The position numbers and the translations under genes are program-made. Positions 18,000 through 27,976 of a DNA stretch of 64,000 bases are shown piece by piece. The stretch lies in the NCBI RefSeq assembly GCF_000302595.1, contig NZ_JH947125.1, forward strand, positions 642,299 to 706,298. Direction: 5' to 3'. The first letter of the stretch is position 1. Every line of letters starts with the position of its first letter. The notes below the pieces were generated by a model that had not been told where the DNA came from, made no database searches, and saw only the letters and a program-made list of their open reading frames with translations. This stretch comes from Pedobacter arcticus A12. GTDB lineage: Bacteria; Bacteroidota; Bacteroidia; Sphingobacteriales; Sphingobacteriaceae.

Positions 18000-19361
18000 A
18001 TGAGAATATTGTTTTCAATCTGTTGCATATTTATTTCACTTTTGTCCTTCGGACAAGCACCTCATCTCAAGGGAACAATATACTTAGACATTCCGAAAGG
18101 GCTGGTGACTTGTGAATTTAAATTCACAAATACATCAATGAAAGACTCTTATACAGTCTTATTAAATAGCGGATTTAACCTTAAATATTTTAAAAAAGAT
18201 GACACTGTGCTCTCTACTATAACTAAAGACAATTCAGGATTAAAAGAATATGACTTGTATTTAAGGGAGGGCGATTCCGTGGCATTGAAATCAATAGAAG
18301 GGGTAAGCATCTTTTATACAGGAGCTTTCCCAACTTATACAACAGATAGTGTAACCAGCGATGACATGGGAGTGATCGCAATAAAAAATAATATTTTAAG
18401 AGCCACCGTACAATCAGTTTTTATACCGGAATTAGTAGATAGGATTACAAAAAAACACATAACGAGTTATACATATGATATAGTAGTAAATTGTAGCAGA
18501 AAAGAAACTGTTTACCTAAACGGTTCAGCACCCCAGACAGGTAAAGTTTTACACCTTGTAAACACTTCACCACTTGATTTTTTAATTTATGCGGGCAATT
18601 ACAATATTCAGCATCATGATAATTTGTACCTATTGAATACAAATCTTGAGAAACAATACATCGATGTTTTAGCAAAAACAACAGAACAGATCAGCCGATA
18701 TTATTCAAAGAACATAGGTATTGCTTACGACGCTAATGTAGTCTTCCCTCAAATTTTTTCAATTGGGCCTAAAAATCAATATGTGAAATGGGCATTTACC
18801 GTCACGCCAACCATTGTGATGGACGTGAATGAATTAAACACTAAAATTGATTTAAAATCAAAAGCTATTAGTGATCCAAACACTTTTCGGATAATTGCCC
18901 ACGAAATGGCACATAAATATTTTATGCAGCAATTAAATGCCATTGGCACAAGGAATCTTTGGAGATTTTACCATGAAACCTTAGCAGAGTATTTAGCACT
19001 TAAAGCAGTGGAGAATTTACTCTCTGAAACTATTTATCAAGAACAATTAACCAAGTACATTTTTACAGAAAAGAACAAGAAAAGTATCTTTCCCACTTTT
19101 GATGAAATTGAAAAATCTGAAAAGGATTTGACTAACGCATCATACAATTACTACCCACTCTTCATAATTGGCTTTGAAAAAATGTTTGGCATAGACAATA
19201 CATTTAAACTTTTACGACAATTAGTTCTGGACAAAGACCAGTTTACATTTGACACTGCGTATTTCAAAAAAAGAATTTTAAAAATAGGGATCTCAGAACA
19301 AGACTTTGAAAAATATCAGGTGGCATATTTGAACTCACCAAACTGCAACATACAGTTTTGA
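18000..19361 (+). CDS. Secreted gluzincin-like metallopeptidase
   Basis: A 453-residue exported protein with signal peptide 1-18 (ISLLSFGQ). The zinc site is HEMAH at residues 301-305, with a candidate third ligand Glu326 in FYHETLAEYLAL, aligning with the NEG-type glutamate of M1 aminopeptidases; the spacing is HExxH-x20-E rather than the classic x18. The N-terminal half (about 20-270) is beta-rich and resembles the substrate-facing domain of M1-like proteins only loosely. It probably cleaves peptides in the periplasm or outside the cell. It begins 31 nt after the nucleotidyltransferase stop, so the two may be co-transcribed. Confidence 0.7.
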   Translation: MRILFSICCIFISLLSFGQAPHLKGTIYLDIPKGLVTCEFKFTNTSMKDSYTVLLNSGFNLKYFKKDDTVLSTITKDNSGLKEYDLYLREGDSVALKSIEGVSIFYTGAFPTYTTDSVTSDDMGVIAIKNNILRATVQSVFIPELVDRITKKHITSYTYDIVVNCSRKETVYLNGSAPQTGKVLHLVNTSPLDFLIYAGNYNIQHHDNLYLLNTNLEKQYIDVLAKTTEQISRYYSKNIGIAYDANVVFPQIFSIGPKNQYVKWAFTVTPTIVMDVNELNTKIDLKSKAISDPNTFRIIAHEMAHKYFMQQLNAIGTRNLWRFYHETLAEYLALKAVENLLSETIYQEQLTKYIFTEKNKKSIFPTFDEIEKSEKDLTNASYNYYPLFIIGFEKMFGIDNTFKLLRQLVLDKDQFTFDTAYFKKRILKIGISEQDFEKYQVAYLNSPNCNIQF

Positions 19362-19560
19362 CGAAAAGGAAAACGGCACACACAGGCTCTTACAAAAATG
19401 GCGGGGATGATACCCTAAAACCCATCAACATATTAGATATTAAAGGATCTGCTGGAAATCAATCCAATCAATCAAACAACATTCGTAATCTTTCCAGAGC
19501 CATTAATTTCCCTTAAGTAATTGGCTGTGAATAAAATATTTTTATTTTTCTTTCTAACTG
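19362..19560. other. Gene-free gap before the ribosomal operon
   Basis: Nothing recognisable was seen between the peptidase stop and the rplC promoter: no open frame of note and no clear terminator. Confidence 0.5.
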
Positions 19561-19591
19561 TTTGATTATTAATAAGACTTTCCTATCTTTG
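19561..19591 (+). promoter_or_regulatory. Main promoter of the ribosomal protein operon
   Basis: TTTG (19561-19564), a 19-nt spacer and TATCTTTG (19584-19591) match the Bacteroidota promoter consensus exactly. The transcript would start near 19598 and carry a leader of about 70 nt before rplC. Confidence 0.85.
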
Positions 19592-19666
19592 CCGTCCCTT
19601 TTGGGGATATTATGTCCACCTTGAACGAAGCCCTACTGCTTCGATGGGTGTTAATTAAATTAAGAA
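19592..19666 (+). promoter_or_regulatory. Leader of the rplC operon, possible autoregulatory structure
   Basis: A perfect 6-bp hairpin CGAAGC-CCTACT-GCTTCG sits at 19626-19643, preceded by a small CCC-TTTT-GGGG hairpin. The CCC of the loop can alternatively pair with a GGG just after the stem. Ribosomal operons are often controlled by such leaders (L4 in E. coli S10); a role here is inferred. Confidence 0.4.
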
Positions 19667-20284
19667 ATGTCAGGAATTATTGGAAAAAAAGTAGGAATGA
19701 CCAGCATTTTCGACGCAGACGGTAAAAACATACCATGTACTGTGATTGAAGCTGGCCCTTGTGTAGTAACACAAGTGAGAACCATCGAGAATGATGGCTA
19801 CGCTGCGGTGCAGTTAGCTTACGATGAGAAAAAAGAGAAGAACACTTCTGCTCCCCTAAAAGGTCATTTTGCAAAGGCTGGAACTACTCCAAAACGTAAA
19901 GTTGTGGAATTCAAGTACTTTACAGAAGAAAAAACTTTAGGTGAAGTTGTAGATGTTAATCTTTTTTTAGAAGGAGACTACGTTGATGTAGTGGGTACTT
20001 CTAAAGGTAAAGGATTTCAGGGTGTTGTGAAACGCCACGGATTTAGCGGTGTGGGTATGCAAACTCACGGTCAGCATAACCGTTTAAGAGCTCCAGGTTC
20101 ATTAGGTGCAGCATCATACCCAGCGAGAGTATTCAAGGGAATGAGGATGGCCGGCAGAATGGGTGGCGACAGAGTGAAAGTTCAGAATCTTCAAGTTGTT
20201 AAAGTATTTGCAGAGCAAAATTTATTAGTAGTGAGTGGGTCAATTCCAGGAGCTAAAGGTTCGTACGTATTAATCGAGAAGTAA
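19667..20284 (+). CDS. rplC: 50S ribosomal protein L3
   Basis: A 205-residue protein that nucleates 50S assembly and reaches the peptidyl transferase centre. It starts [15 protein letters not shown] and has the family block [33 protein letters not shown] split over residues about 110-145, containing the Gln that is methylated in E. coli. It is the first gene of the operon here; rpsJ (S10), which normally precedes it, is missing. It lies two bases before rplD. Confidence 0.98.
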   Translation: MSGIIGKKVGMTSIFDADGKNIPCTVIEAGPCVVTQVRTIENDGYAAVQLAYDEKKEKNTSAPLKGHFAKAGTTPKRKVVEFKYFTEEKTLGEVVDVNLFLEGDYVDVVGTSKGKGFQGVVKRHGFSGVGMQTHGQHNRLRAPGSLGAASYPARVFKGMRMAGRMGGDRVKVQNLQVVKVFAEQNLLVVSGSIPGAKGSYVLIEK

Positions 20285-20285
20285 G

Positions 20286-20915
20286 ATGGAAGTTAAAGTA
20301 TTAAACGTCTCAGGTAAAGAAACAGGTGCCAAGGTGCAACTTTCTGAGGAAATCTTCGGTTTTGAGCCAAACGATCACGCTATTTATTTAGATGTAAAGC
20401 AGTACCTAGCAAATCAGCGTCAAGGAACTCACAAGTCAAAGCAACGTAACGAGATTGCAGGTTCTACACGTAAATTGTACAAACAAAAAGGAACTGGTGG
20501 TGCAAGAGCAGGAAGTATTAAATCTCCATTATTTAATGGTGGTGGTAGAGTTTTCGGCCCGCAGCCCCGTGACTATAGCTTTAAGTTGAACAAAAAACTT
20601 AAAGAAGTTGCTCGTAAATCAGCCTTAGCTTATAAAGCTAAAGATAACAGTGTTATTGTATTAGAAGATTTCAACTTCGATACCCCACAGACTAAGAATT
20701 TTGTAAGCTTATTAAGCGCATTAAATTTCTCAGAAGAAAAAACCTTATTGGTTCTTGCAGAAGGAAATGAAAATGTTTACTTAGCAAGCAGAAACATACA
20801 AAAGGTAAAAGTTATCACTGCTGATCAGTTAAATACATATGATGTATTGAACGCAGTAAAATTAGTATTCACTACCGGTTCGGTAAAAACATTGGAGGAG
20901 GCATTTGCCAAGTAA
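20286..20915 (+). CDS. rplD: 50S ribosomal protein L4
   Basis: A 209-residue 50S protein lining the exit tunnel. The extended loop is present around 45-95 ([42 protein letters not shown]). In E. coli L4 represses its own operon through the leader and RNase E; whether that applies here is unknown. It ends one base before the ATG of rplW. Confidence 0.98.
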   Translation: MEVKVLNVSGKETGAKVQLSEEIFGFEPNDHAIYLDVKQYLANQRQGTHKSKQRNEIAGSTRKLYKQKGTGGARAGSIKSPLFNGGGRVFGPQPRDYSFKLNKKLKEVARKSALAYKAKDNSVIVLEDFNFDTPQTKNFVSLLSALNFSEEKTLLVLAEGNENVYLASRNIQKVKVITADQLNTYDVLNAVKLVFTTGSVKTLEEAFAK

Positions 20916-20916
20916 T

Positions 20917-21207
20917 ATGGATATTTTAAAAAAACCTGTATTAACAGAAAAAGCTACTATGTTGACCGAAAAACTGAACCGTTATACTTTTCAGTGCGAT
21001 CACAGAGCTAACAAGTTGCAGATTGCATCTGCCATTGAAGCCATGTATGGTGTAAATGTAGAGTCAGTAAATACAATGGTTGTTGTAGGGAAATTAAAAA
21101 CCCGCTCAACTAAGGCTGGCATGGTATCAGGTAGGGCTGCTAAAATCAAAAAAGCAGTGATTACTTTAAAAGAAGGTGAAATTATTGACTTTTATAGCAA
21201 TATTTAA
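20917..21207 (+). CDS. rplW: 50S ribosomal protein L23
   Basis: A 96-residue 50S protein at the tunnel exit, docking site for trigger factor and SRP. Features are KKPVLTEKATMLTEKLNRYTF and the NKLQIASAIEAMYGV helix. ATG 20917 is preferred over an in-frame TTG at 20905 that would overlap the rplD stop. It lies inside the S10-type gene order. Confidence 0.97.
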   Translation: MDILKKPVLTEKATMLTEKLNRYTFQCDHRANKLQIASAIEAMYGVNVESVNTMVVVGKLKTRSTKAGMVSGRAAKIKKAVITLKEGEIIDFYSNI

Positions 21208-21214
21208 TTGAATT

Positions 21215-22039
21215 ATGGGCTTAAGAAAATTTAAACCAGTAACCCCTGGAACTCGTTTTAGAGTAGGAAATGATTTCTCTGAAATCACAACTCGTACTCC
21301 AGAAAAGTCGCTTGTTTTTAAACAAAGCAAATCAGGTGGTCGTAACAATACTGGTAAAATGACTATGCGTTATCTCGGTGGGGGACACAAGCAATTGTAC
21401 CGATTGATAGATTTTAAACGCGATAAAAAAGATATCCCTGCAACAGTAGCAACAGTAGAGTACGATCCAAACCGTACCGCCCATATTGCACTGTTAAATT
21501 ACGCCGATGGTGAGAAAAGATATATTATCTGTCCAGAAGGTTTACAAGTTGGAGCAAAAGTAATTGCTGGTAACGATGTAGCACCTGAATTGGGTAACAC
21601 TATTCCATTAGCTAAAATTCCTTTGGGTTCTATTATTCACAATATAGAATTAAACCCAGGAAGAGGCGGTCAAATTGCAAGAAGCGCTGGATCTTACGCA
21701 CAATTAGCGGCAAGAGATGGTAAATATGCAACTATTAAGATGCCTTCTGGTGAAACACGTATGATTTTGGTGACCTGTGTAGCAACTATCGGTGCTGTAT
21801 CTAATTCATCTCATGCAAATGAGGTTTTGGGTAAAGCTGGTAGAAAGCGCTGGTTAGGTCGTCGTCCAAGAGTAAGAGGTGTTGCGATGAACCCAGTCGA
21901 TCACCCAATGGGTGGTGGTGAAGGTAGATCATCAGGTGGTCACCCACGCTCAAGAAATGGCTTATTATCTAAAGGTTTCAAAACTCGCGATAAGAAGAAG
22001 AACTCAAATCGTTTAATCATATCTAGGAGGAAGAAATAA
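21215..22039 (+). CDS. rplB: 50S ribosomal protein L2
   Basis: A 274-residue protein needed for subunit joining and the peptidyl transferase centre. The conserved C-terminal region contains [20 protein letters not shown], including the His implicated in catalysis support, followed by [18 protein letters not shown]. Its stop overlaps the rpsS start by one base. Confidence 0.98.
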   Translation: MGLRKFKPVTPGTRFRVGNDFSEITTRTPEKSLVFKQSKSGGRNNTGKMTMRYLGGGHKQLYRLIDFKRDKKDIPATVATVEYDPNRTAHIALLNYADGEKRYIICPEGLQVGAKVIAGNDVAPELGNTIPLAKIPLGSIIHNIELNPGRGGQIARSAGSYAQLAARDGKYATIKMPSGETRMILVTCVATIGAVSNSSHANEVLGKAGRKRWLGRRPRVRGVAMNPVDHPMGGGEGRSSGGHPRSRNGLLSKGFKTRDKKKNSNRLIISRRKK

Positions 22040-22305
22040 TGGCTCGTTCGATTAAAAAAGGACCTTATATAGATCATAACGTAGAGAAAAAAGTCTCTAC
22101 AATGAATGATGCAGGTAAAAAGACCGTAATTAAAACATGGTCAAGAAGATCAATGATTTCTCCGGATTTCGTAGGTCACACTTTCGCAGTACACAACGGT
22201 AATAAGTTTATTCCTGTTTATGTAACTGAAAACATGGTTGGTCACAAACTCGGAGAATTTGCTCCAACCAGAACATTTAGAGGACACGCTGATAAGAAAA
22301 GATAA
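22039..22305 (+). CDS. rpsS: 30S ribosomal protein S19
   Basis: An 88-residue 30S head protein that contacts S13 and the A-site finger. It shows [38 protein letters not shown] and [13 protein letters not shown]. Its ATG overlaps the rplB stop (TAATG), indicating coupling; a GGAGG-like ribosome site lies in the end of rplB. Confidence 0.98.
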   Translation: MARSIKKGPYIDHNVEKKVSTMNDAGKKTVIKTWSRRSMISPDFVGHTFAVHNGNKFIPVYVTENMVGHKLGEFAPTRTFRGHADKKR

Positions 22306-22311
22306 TAAGCA

Positions 22312-22674
22312 ATGGAAGCAGTAGCAAAATTAAATAATTGCCCCACTTCACCTCGTAAAATGAGACTGGTAGTTGACTTGATCAGAGGCGAAGGTGTTGA
22401 AAAGGCACTTTACATATTAAAATACACCAATAAAGAAGCAGCAATAAGAGTTGAGAAACTATTATTATCTGCCATCAAAAATTGGGAATCAAAAAATGAG
22501 GGTCAACGCCCTGAAGACGCACAACTTTTTGTGAAAACAATTATGGTTGATGGTGGTCGTCAATTAAAGCGTTTAAGACCAGCACCTCAGGGTCGTGGAT
22601 ACAGAATTCGCAAGCGTTCTAACCATGTAACTTTGGTTGTAGATAGTAAGAATGTTGAACCTCAAACTAATTAA
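22312..22674 (+). CDS. rplV: 50S ribosomal protein L22
   Basis: A 120-residue protein whose beta hairpin lines the exit tunnel near the macrolide site. Motifs are [19 protein letters not shown] at the start and the hairpin [20 protein letters not shown] near the end. Six bases separate it from both neighbours. Confidence 0.97.
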   Translation: MEAVAKLNNCPTSPRKMRLVVDLIRGEGVEKALYILKYTNKEAAIRVEKLLLSAIKNWESKNEGQRPEDAQLFVKTIMVDGGRQLKRLRPAPQGRGYRIRKRSNHVTLVVDSKNVEPQTN

Positions 22675-22680
22675 GCAGAA

Positions 22681-23478
22681 ATGGGACAAAAAGCTAATCC
22701 AATAGGACTAAGGTTAGGTATCATCAGAGGATGGGATTCTAACTGGTATGGCGGTAACAAATACGCTGATAAATTAGTAGAGGACGAAAAAATTCGTAAA
22801 TACCTATCTGCTCGTATAGCAAAAGGTGGTGTTTCAAAGGTTGTTATCGAAAGAACTTTAAAGCGCATCACGGTAACTATACACACAGCCCGTCCGGGAA
22901 TTGTAATCGGTAAAGGTGGTTCAGAGGTTGATAAGATCAAAGAAGAGTTAAAGAAATTGACTAAGAAGGATGTACAGATCAACATTTTTGAAATCAAAAG
23001 ACCAGAACTTGATGCACAGTTAGTTGCAGACGGTGTTGCAAAACAATTAGAAGCTAGAATTTCTTTCCGTAGAGCAATGAAAACTTCAATTGCTGCAACC
23101 ATGAGAATGGGTGCTGAAGGGATTAAAATCATGTGTTCAGGAAGATTAGGTGGAGCAGAGATGGCTCGTAGCGAACAATATAAAGATGGAAGAACTCCAT
23201 TGCATACTTTGAGAGCTGATATAGACTATGCTTTAGGCGAAGCTTTAACTACTTATGGTAAAATAGGTATTAAGGTTTGGATTTGTAAAGGCGAAGTTTA
23301 TGGTAAGAGAGATCTTTCTCCTAACATAGGTGCTAACACTGGCAAAGGTGGTAAACCAGAAGGTGGATTCGGATCACGCGATAACCGCGGCGGTGGCGAT
23401 AGAAAACCTAACAACCGTGGTGGAAACAACAGAGGTGGTGGACCAGGTGCAGGTGGTGCCGGAAGAGGAAAGAGATAA
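22681..23478 (+). CDS. rpsC: 30S ribosomal protein S3 with Arg/Gly-rich tail
   Basis: A 265-residue 30S protein at the mRNA entry. It has [18 protein letters not shown], the KH domain loop [20 protein letters not shown], and the C-terminal domain with [19 protein letters not shown] and [15 protein letters not shown]. After about residue 219 a tail of some 45 residues follows, rich in Gly, Arg and Asn ([20 protein letters not shown] and more). E. coli S3 is about 233 residues, so this is an extension that probably binds RNA flexibly. Confidence 0.97.
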   Translation: MGQKANPIGLRLGIIRGWDSNWYGGNKYADKLVEDEKIRKYLSARIAKGGVSKVVIERTLKRITVTIHTARPGIVIGKGGSEVDKIKEELKKLTKKDVQINIFEIKRPELDAQLVADGVAKQLEARISFRRAMKTSIAATMRMGAEGIKIMCSGRLGGAEMARSEQYKDGRTPLHTLRADIDYALGEALTTYGKIGIKVWICKGEVYGKRDLSPNIGANTGKGGKPEGGFGSRDNRGGGDRKPNNRGGNNRGGGPGAGGAGRGKR

Positions 23479-23519
23479 TTATTAAAAAACTATCGTTATA
23501 ACGATTTAAAGACAAAGTA

Positions 23520-23942
23520 ATGTTACAGCCAAAAAGAACGAAGTTCAGAAAGATGCAAAAAGGCAGAATGAAAGGCTTAGCCTCTCGTGGTGCTGAGTTG
23601 TCTTTCGGTTCATTCGGAATAAAATCATTAGAAGAAGCCTGGATCACCAGTCGTCAGATAGAAGCTGCCCGTATTGCCGTAACACGTTTTATGAAACGTG
23701 AAGGGCAAGTATGGATTCGTATCTTCCCAGACAAGCCAGTTACCAAAAAACCTGCAGAGGTACGTATGGGTAAGGGTAAGGGAGCTCCAGAATACTGGGT
23801 TGCCGTTGTAAGACCAGGAAGAATCCTTTTCGAAGCAGAAGGTGTGCCTTTCGAAGTTGCTAAAGAAGCAATGCGTTTAGCAGCACAGAAATTACCAGTT
23901 CAAACAAAATTTGTAGTACGTAGAGATTACGTAGAAGCATAA
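23520..23942 (+). CDS. rplP: 50S ribosomal protein L16
   Basis: A 140-residue protein next to the A-site tRNA elbow. It has [19 protein letters not shown], then [19 protein letters not shown] and the loop [20 protein letters not shown] whose Arg is hydroxylated in E. coli. A 41-nt spacer from rpsC is longer than most in this operon. Confidence 0.98.
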   Translation: MLQPKRTKFRKMQKGRMKGLASRGAELSFGSFGIKSLEEAWITSRQIEAARIAVTRFMKREGQVWIRIFPDKPVTKKPAEVRMGKGKGAPEYWVAVVRPGRILFEAEGVPFEVAKEAMRLAAQKLPVQTKFVVRRDYVEA

Positions 23943-24013
23943 CATCAGTTTTTAGTTTTTTTTGTTGGCCGTTACCTAACAAAGACAACTTTAACTATTA
24001 ACTAACAACAAAA

Positions 24014-24229
24014 ATGAAATACTCAGAAATCAAAGACCTGTCAAACGAAGAAATCGTTACCAGGATTCAAGAGGAGAAAGCAGGTTTAACCAAGTTAAAG
24101 TTTGCTCACGCAGTTTCTGCTATAGAAAATCCTACAAGAATTAACAAGGCGAGAAAAGATATCGCTCGTTTCAATACCGAATTAACTCAGCGCAAGGCGG
24201 CTAAGGCAGTTTCTGAAAGTAATTCATAA
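24014..24229 (+). CDS. rpmC: 50S ribosomal protein L29
   Basis: A 71-residue helical protein at the tunnel exit beside L23, with the family start [20 protein letters not shown] and the helix [20 protein letters not shown]. The 71-nt gap before it is A/T-rich and holds no evident structure. Confidence 0.96.
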   Translation: MKYSEIKDLSNEEIVTRIQEEKAGLTKLKFAHAVSAIENPTRINKARKDIARFNTELTQRKAAKAVSESNS

Positions 24230-24243
24230 TTTTTAAAGTCGAA

Positions 24244-24498
24244 ATGGAAAGAAAATTAAGAAAAACAAGAACTGGGTTGGTGATGAGCAACAAAATGGAT
24301 AAGTCCATAGTTGTAGCGGTAGAGCGGAAAGTGAAACACCCAATTTATGGTAAGTTCGTAAAAACGACTACCACATTTATGGCTCATGACGAGAAAAATG
24401 ATTGCGGTATCGGTGATACCGTTCTGATCATGGAGACACGTCCGCTGAGTAAGAATAAGAACTGGAGATTAGTTGAAATTTTAGAAAGGGCTAAATAA
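24244..24498 (+). CDS. rpsQ: 30S ribosomal protein S17
   Basis: An 84-residue OB-fold primary binding protein of the 30S subunit. It shows [40 protein letters not shown] and [20 protein letters not shown], all as in the family. Two bases separate it from rplN. Confidence 0.97.
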   Translation: MERKLRKTRTGLVMSNKMDKSIVVAVERKVKHPIYGKFVKTTTTFMAHDEKNDCGIGDTVLIMETRPLSKNKNWRLVEILERAK

Positions 24499-24499
24499 C

Positions 24500-24868
24500 A
24501 TGGTACAACAGGAATCACGATTAACCGTAGCCGACAATTCTGGTGCTAAACAAGTTTTAGTAATTAGAGTGTTAGGTGGTACCGGTAAAAGATATGCTTC
24601 AATAGGAGACAAGGTGGTTGTAACTGTAAAAAGTGCAATTCCATCTGGAAACATAAAAAAAGGAACAATATCAAAGGCCGTAGTTGTAAGAACTAAAAAA
24701 GAGATCAGAAGAAAAGACGGTTCTTATATCCGTTTCGACGACAATGCAGCTGTTTTGTTAAACGCTCAAGACGAGCCAAGAGGAACCCGTATTTTCGGCC
24801 CTGTTGCAAGAGAGTTGCGTGAGAAACAATTCATGAAAATTGTATCATTAGCACCGGAAGTTTTGTAA
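24500..24868 (+). CDS. rplN: 50S ribosomal protein L14
   Basis: A 122-residue 50S protein at the subunit interface. Signature blocks are [37 protein letters not shown] and [20 protein letters not shown]. One base separates it from rplX, in the standard spc order. Confidence 0.98.
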   Translation: MVQQESRLTVADNSGAKQVLVIRVLGGTGKRYASIGDKVVVTVKSAIPSGNIKKGTISKAVVVRTKKEIRRKDGSYIRFDDNAAVLLNAQDEPRGTRIFGPVARELREKQFMKIVSLAPEVL

Positions 24869-24869
24869 T

Positions 24870-25205
24870 ATGGAAAAGAAAAAGAATGTTAAACTAAACA
24901 TCCGTAAAGGTGATTTAGTTAAGATAATAGCAGGAGACTCAAAAGGGCAGCAAGGTAAAGTATTAGAAGTAATTACTAAAACTAGCCGTGTTTTGGTTGA
25001 AGGAACCAATATGGTTTCTAAACACACAAAACCAAACGCAGCTAACCCTAACGGTGGTATTATTAAAATGGAAGCCCCACTTCATATTTCTAACGTAATG
25101 TTGGTTGATCCTAAAACAGGCGAAGCTACACGTATTGGTAGAAAAAAGAACGAGGATGGCAAATTAATTAGAATAGCTAAAAAATCTGGGGAGGAAATTA
25201 AGTAA
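24870..25205 (+). CDS. rplX: 50S ribosomal protein L24
   Basis: A 111-residue early assembly protein with the KOW motif [20 protein letters not shown] and the [14 protein letters not shown] segment. The stop overlaps the rplE ATG by one base (TAATG). Confidence 0.97.
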   Translation: MEKKKNVKLNIRKGDLVKIIAGDSKGQQGKVLEVITKTSRVLVEGTNMVSKHTKPNAANPNGGIIKMEAPLHISNVMLVDPKTGEATRIGRKKNEDGKLIRIAKKSGEEIK

Positions 25206-25774
25206 TGGCTTACGCACCAAGATTAAAAAACAAATACAAAGAGGAGATTGTTAGCGCTTTGAAGGAAAAATTCCAATACAAAAGCGTTATGCAAGTACCT
25301 AAGTTACAGAAAATAGCAATCAACCAAGGTGTTGGTGCTGGTGTAACTGACAAAAAGATTGTAGAATCTGCAATTTTAGAATTAACTACCATTACTGGTC
25401 AGCAGGCAATTGTAGCGAAGTCAAAAAAGGATATTTCTAATTTTAAATTACGTAAAGGTATGCCGGTAGGTGTACGTGTAACTTTACGTGATAGCCAGAT
25501 GTATGAATTCTTAGACCGCTTAATTTCTGTAGCTCTTCCTCGTATCCGTGATTTCAAAGGAATCAATGATAAAGGTTTTGACGGACATGGTAACTACACG
25601 TTAGGTATATCAGAACAAATTATCTTTCCTGAAATCAACATTGATAAAATCAATAAGATCCAAGGTATGGATATTACTTTTGTTACCAGTGCAGGTACAG
25701 ATTTAGAAGCGTTAGAATTGTTAAAGCAATTCGGTTTACCATTTAAAAATCATAACATAGTTCACAATGGCTAA
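25205..25774 (+). CDS. rplE: 50S ribosomal protein L5
   Basis: A 189-residue protein that binds 5S rRNA and contacts the P-site tRNA. It shows [40 protein letters not shown] and [20 protein letters not shown]. Its end overlaps the start of rpsN by eight bases. Confidence 0.98.
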   Translation: MAYAPRLKNKYKEEIVSALKEKFQYKSVMQVPKLQKIAINQGVGAGVTDKKIVESAILELTTITGQQAIVAKSKKDISNFKLRKGMPVGVRVTLRDSQMYEFLDRLISVALPRIRDFKGINDKGFDGHGNYTLGISEQIIFPEINIDKINKIQGMDITFVTSAGTDLEALELLKQFGLPFKNHNIVHNG

Positions 25775-26036
25775 AGAAGGAATAAAAGCTCGCGAAGTTA
25801 AACGCCAGAGAATGGTGGAAAAATATGCTGAGAAAAGACAAGCACTAAAAGCTGCTGGCGATTTCGAAGGTTTAGATAAACTACCAAAAAACTCTTCTCC
25901 AGTACGTTTACACAACAGATGTAAATTAACTGGTCGTCCAAGAGGTTACATGCGCCAGTTTGGTATATCACGTGTAACTTTCCGTGAGATGGCATTAGCA
26001 GGCAAAATCCCAGGGATTAGAAAAGCCAGCTGGTAA
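25767..26036 (+). CDS. rpsN: 30S ribosomal protein S14, zinc-free type
   Basis: An 89-residue 30S head protein of the long, zinc-independent form: the end has [20 protein letters not shown] and [20 protein letters not shown] with one Cys, not the CxxC pairs of the short zinc form. It overlaps rplE. A perfect inverted repeat follows before rpsH. Confidence 0.97.
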   Translation: MAKEGIKAREVKRQRMVEKYAEKRQALKAAGDFEGLDKLPKNSSPVRLHNRCKLTGRPRGYMRQFGISRVTFREMALAGKIPGIRKASW

Positions 26037-26050
26037 TTAAAAAGAATCAT

Positions 26051-26089
26051 AAAGAATTTTTTGTACCTTTGCGGTCCGAAAAATTCTTT
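26051..26089 (+). promoter_or_regulatory. Inverted repeat enclosing a -7 promoter box, between rpsN and rpsH
   Basis: AAAGAATTTTT (26051-26061) and AAAAATTCTTT (26079-26089) are perfectly complementary over 11 bp. The loop holds TACCTTTG (26064-26071), a full match to TAnnTTTG. No good -33 box is seen at the expected place. It may be an internal promoter, an attenuator hairpin, or both. Confidence 0.5.
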
Positions 26090-26105
26090 TTTATATAACA
26101 ATAAA

Positions 26106-26504
26106 ATGTATACAGATCCAATAGCAGATTATCTTACAAGAGTAAGGAATGCCATCAAGGCCAACCATAGGGTTGTTGAAATTCCTGCATCAAACCTCAA
26201 AAAGGAAATTACAAAAGTACTTTTTGATAAGGGTTACATCACGAATTATAAGTTCGAGGATAATGATGTTCAAGGCACTATTAAAGTAGCTTTAAAGTAT
26301 CATCCAATAACTAAAATTCCGGCTATTCGCAGTATTGCGAGAGCAAGTAGACCTGGTTTGAGAAAATATGCAGGTATGGGCAATATGCCTAGAGTATTAA
26401 ATGGTTTAGGAATCGCCATCATGTCAACTTCTAAAGGTGTAATGACCGATAAAGAAGCGAAACAATTGAATATCGGCGGCGAGGTTTTATGTTACGTTTA
26501 CTAA
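26106..26504 (+). CDS. rpsH: 30S ribosomal protein S8
   Basis: A 132-residue 30S central-domain protein; S8 represses the spc operon in E. coli. It shows MYTDPIADYLTRVRNAIKAN, the block RASRPGLRKYAGMGNMPRVL and GIAIMSTSKGVMTDKEAKQL. ATG 26106 gives the normal start; an upstream in-frame start at 26061 would read through the hairpin sequence and is rejected. Confidence 0.97.
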   Translation: MYTDPIADYLTRVRNAIKANHRVVEIPASNLKKEITKVLFDKGYITNYKFEDNDVQGTIKVALKYHPITKIPAIRSIARASRPGLRKYAGMGNMPRVLNGLGIAIMSTSKGVMTDKEAKQLNIGGEVLCYVY

Positions 26505-26520
26505 TTAGGAGGAGAAAGAT

Positions 26521-27078
26521 ATGTCAAGAGTAGGTAAATCCCCAATTTCAATCCCTAATGGTGTAACAGTAACCGTTTCTAAAGAAAATTTAGTAACAGT
26601 TAAAGGCCCTAAAGGAGAATTAACGCAACAAGTAGATTCAGATATTATTATCGATCAAGAAGATGGTAATATTGTAGTTAAACGTCCAACTGAGCAAAAG
26701 CGTCACAAAGCATTACATGGTTTGTACAGAGCGTTACTTAACAACATGGTTGTTGGTGTAACAGAAGGATATAAATTACAGCAAGAATTAGTAGGTGTTG
26801 GTTACAGAGCATCAAATCAAGGTAATACCTTAGATTTAGTGTTAGGTTATTCTCACCATATTGTTTTTGCACTTCCTCCAGAAATTAAAGTTGCTACAAC
26901 TTCAGAAAAAGGAAAGAATCCAACAATCATTTTAGAATCTATAGATAAGCAATTGCTAGGTCAAGTTGCAGCTAAGATTCGTTCATTAAGAGCTCCAGAA
27001 CCTTACAAAGGTAAAGGTATCAAGTTTGTTGGTGAGCAGTTGAGAAGAAAAGCAGGTAAGTCAGCATCTAAAAAATAA
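26521..27078 (+). CDS. rplF: 50S ribosomal protein L6
   Basis: A 185-residue protein near the sarcin-ricin loop, made of two similar domains. It starts [20 protein letters not shown] and ends with the conserved [21 protein letters not shown] strong AGGAGGAG ribosome site precedes the start by about seven bases. Confidence 0.98.
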   Translation: MSRVGKSPISIPNGVTVTVSKENLVTVKGPKGELTQQVDSDIIIDQEDGNIVVKRPTEQKRHKALHGLYRALLNNMVVGVTEGYKLQQELVGVGYRASNQGNTLDLVLGYSHHIVFALPPEIKVATTSEKGKNPTIILESIDKQLLGQVAAKIRSLRAPEPYKGKGIKFVGEQLRRKAGKSASKK

Positions 27079-27083
27079 TTGTC

Positions 27084-27440
27084 ATGGCAGGAAAAATTAA
27101 GCTATCCCGTAGGGAAAGAATAAAAAAGGGTATCAGAAAAAGAATTACTGGTTCTCCAGAGCGTCCACGTTTATCTGTATTCAGAAGTAACAAAGGGATA
27201 TACGCTCAAATAATTGATGACAATGATGGCAAAACATTAGTTGCTGCTTCGTCTTCAGAAAAAGATTTCAGTGCAAACGGAAACAAAATTGACCAGTCTA
27301 AAGAGGTTGGTAAAAAAGTTGCCGAAAAAGCTATCGCAGCTGGAATTAAAGAAGTTGTTTTTGATAGAAATGGTTACTTGTACCATGGCAGAGTTAAGTC
27401 TTTGGCTGAAGGTGCTCGTGAGGGTGGTTTAATCTTTTAA
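27084..27440 (+). CDS. rplR: 50S ribosomal protein L18
   Basis: A 118-residue 5S rRNA-binding protein with [37 protein letters not shown] and [20 protein letters not shown]. It lies in the standard place between rplF and rpsE. Confidence 0.97.
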   Translation: MAGKIKLSRRERIKKGIRKRITGSPERPRLSVFRSNKGIYAQIIDDNDGKTLVAASSSEKDFSANGNKIDQSKEVGKKVAEKAIAAGIKEVVFDRNGYLYHGRVKSLAEGAREGGLIF

Positions 27441-27453
27441 TTGAGGTAGAGAA

Positions 27454-27972
27454 ATGTCAACTATAAATATAAAAAGAGTAAAAGCAAACGAGATTGAATT
27501 AAAAGATCGTTTGGTTAGCATCCAACGTGTTGCTAAAGTTACCAAAGGTGGACGTACATTCAGTTTCTCTGCTATCGTTGTGGTAGGAGATGAAAACGGT
27601 GTTGTAGGTTACGGTTTGGGTAAAGCAAAAGAAGTTACCGAGGCAATTGCTAAGGGAATTGATGATGCTAAGAAGAATTTAGTAAAAGTGCCAATTATTA
27701 ACGACACTATCCCACATGAGCAGATCGGTAAATTTTCAGGAGGTTTTGTTTTCTTAAAACCCGCTGCAAATGGTACTGGAGTTATTGCTGGTGGTGCGAT
27801 GAGAGCGGTGTTAGAGTCTGCAGGCGTACATAACGTACTTGCAAAATCTAAAGGCTCCTCAAATCCTCACAACGTGGTTAAGGCAACTATTTCTGCATTG
27901 TCTCAGTTAAGAGATGCGGCAACGGTAGCTCAACAAAGAGGTGTTTCATTAAGTAAAGTTTTTAACGGTTAA
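27454..27972 (+). CDS. rpsE: 30S ribosomal protein S5
   Basis: A 172-residue 30S protein for decoding accuracy and mRNA entry. It shows [40 protein letters not shown] and the [19 protein letters not shown] loop. Four bases separate it from rpmD. Confidence 0.98.
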   Translation: MSTINIKRVKANEIELKDRLVSIQRVAKVTKGGRTFSFSAIVVVGDENGVVGYGLGKAKEVTEAIAKGIDDAKKNLVKVPIINDTIPHEQIGKFSGGFVFLKPAANGTGVIAGGAMRAVLESAGVHNVLAKSKGSSNPHNVVKATISALSQLRDAATVAQQRGVSLSKVFNG

Positions 27973-27976
27973 GAAG

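Noticed and set aside
22671-23132. 153-codon frame antisense to rpsC
   Set aside because: A shadow of the strongly conserved S3 coding sequence on the other strand.
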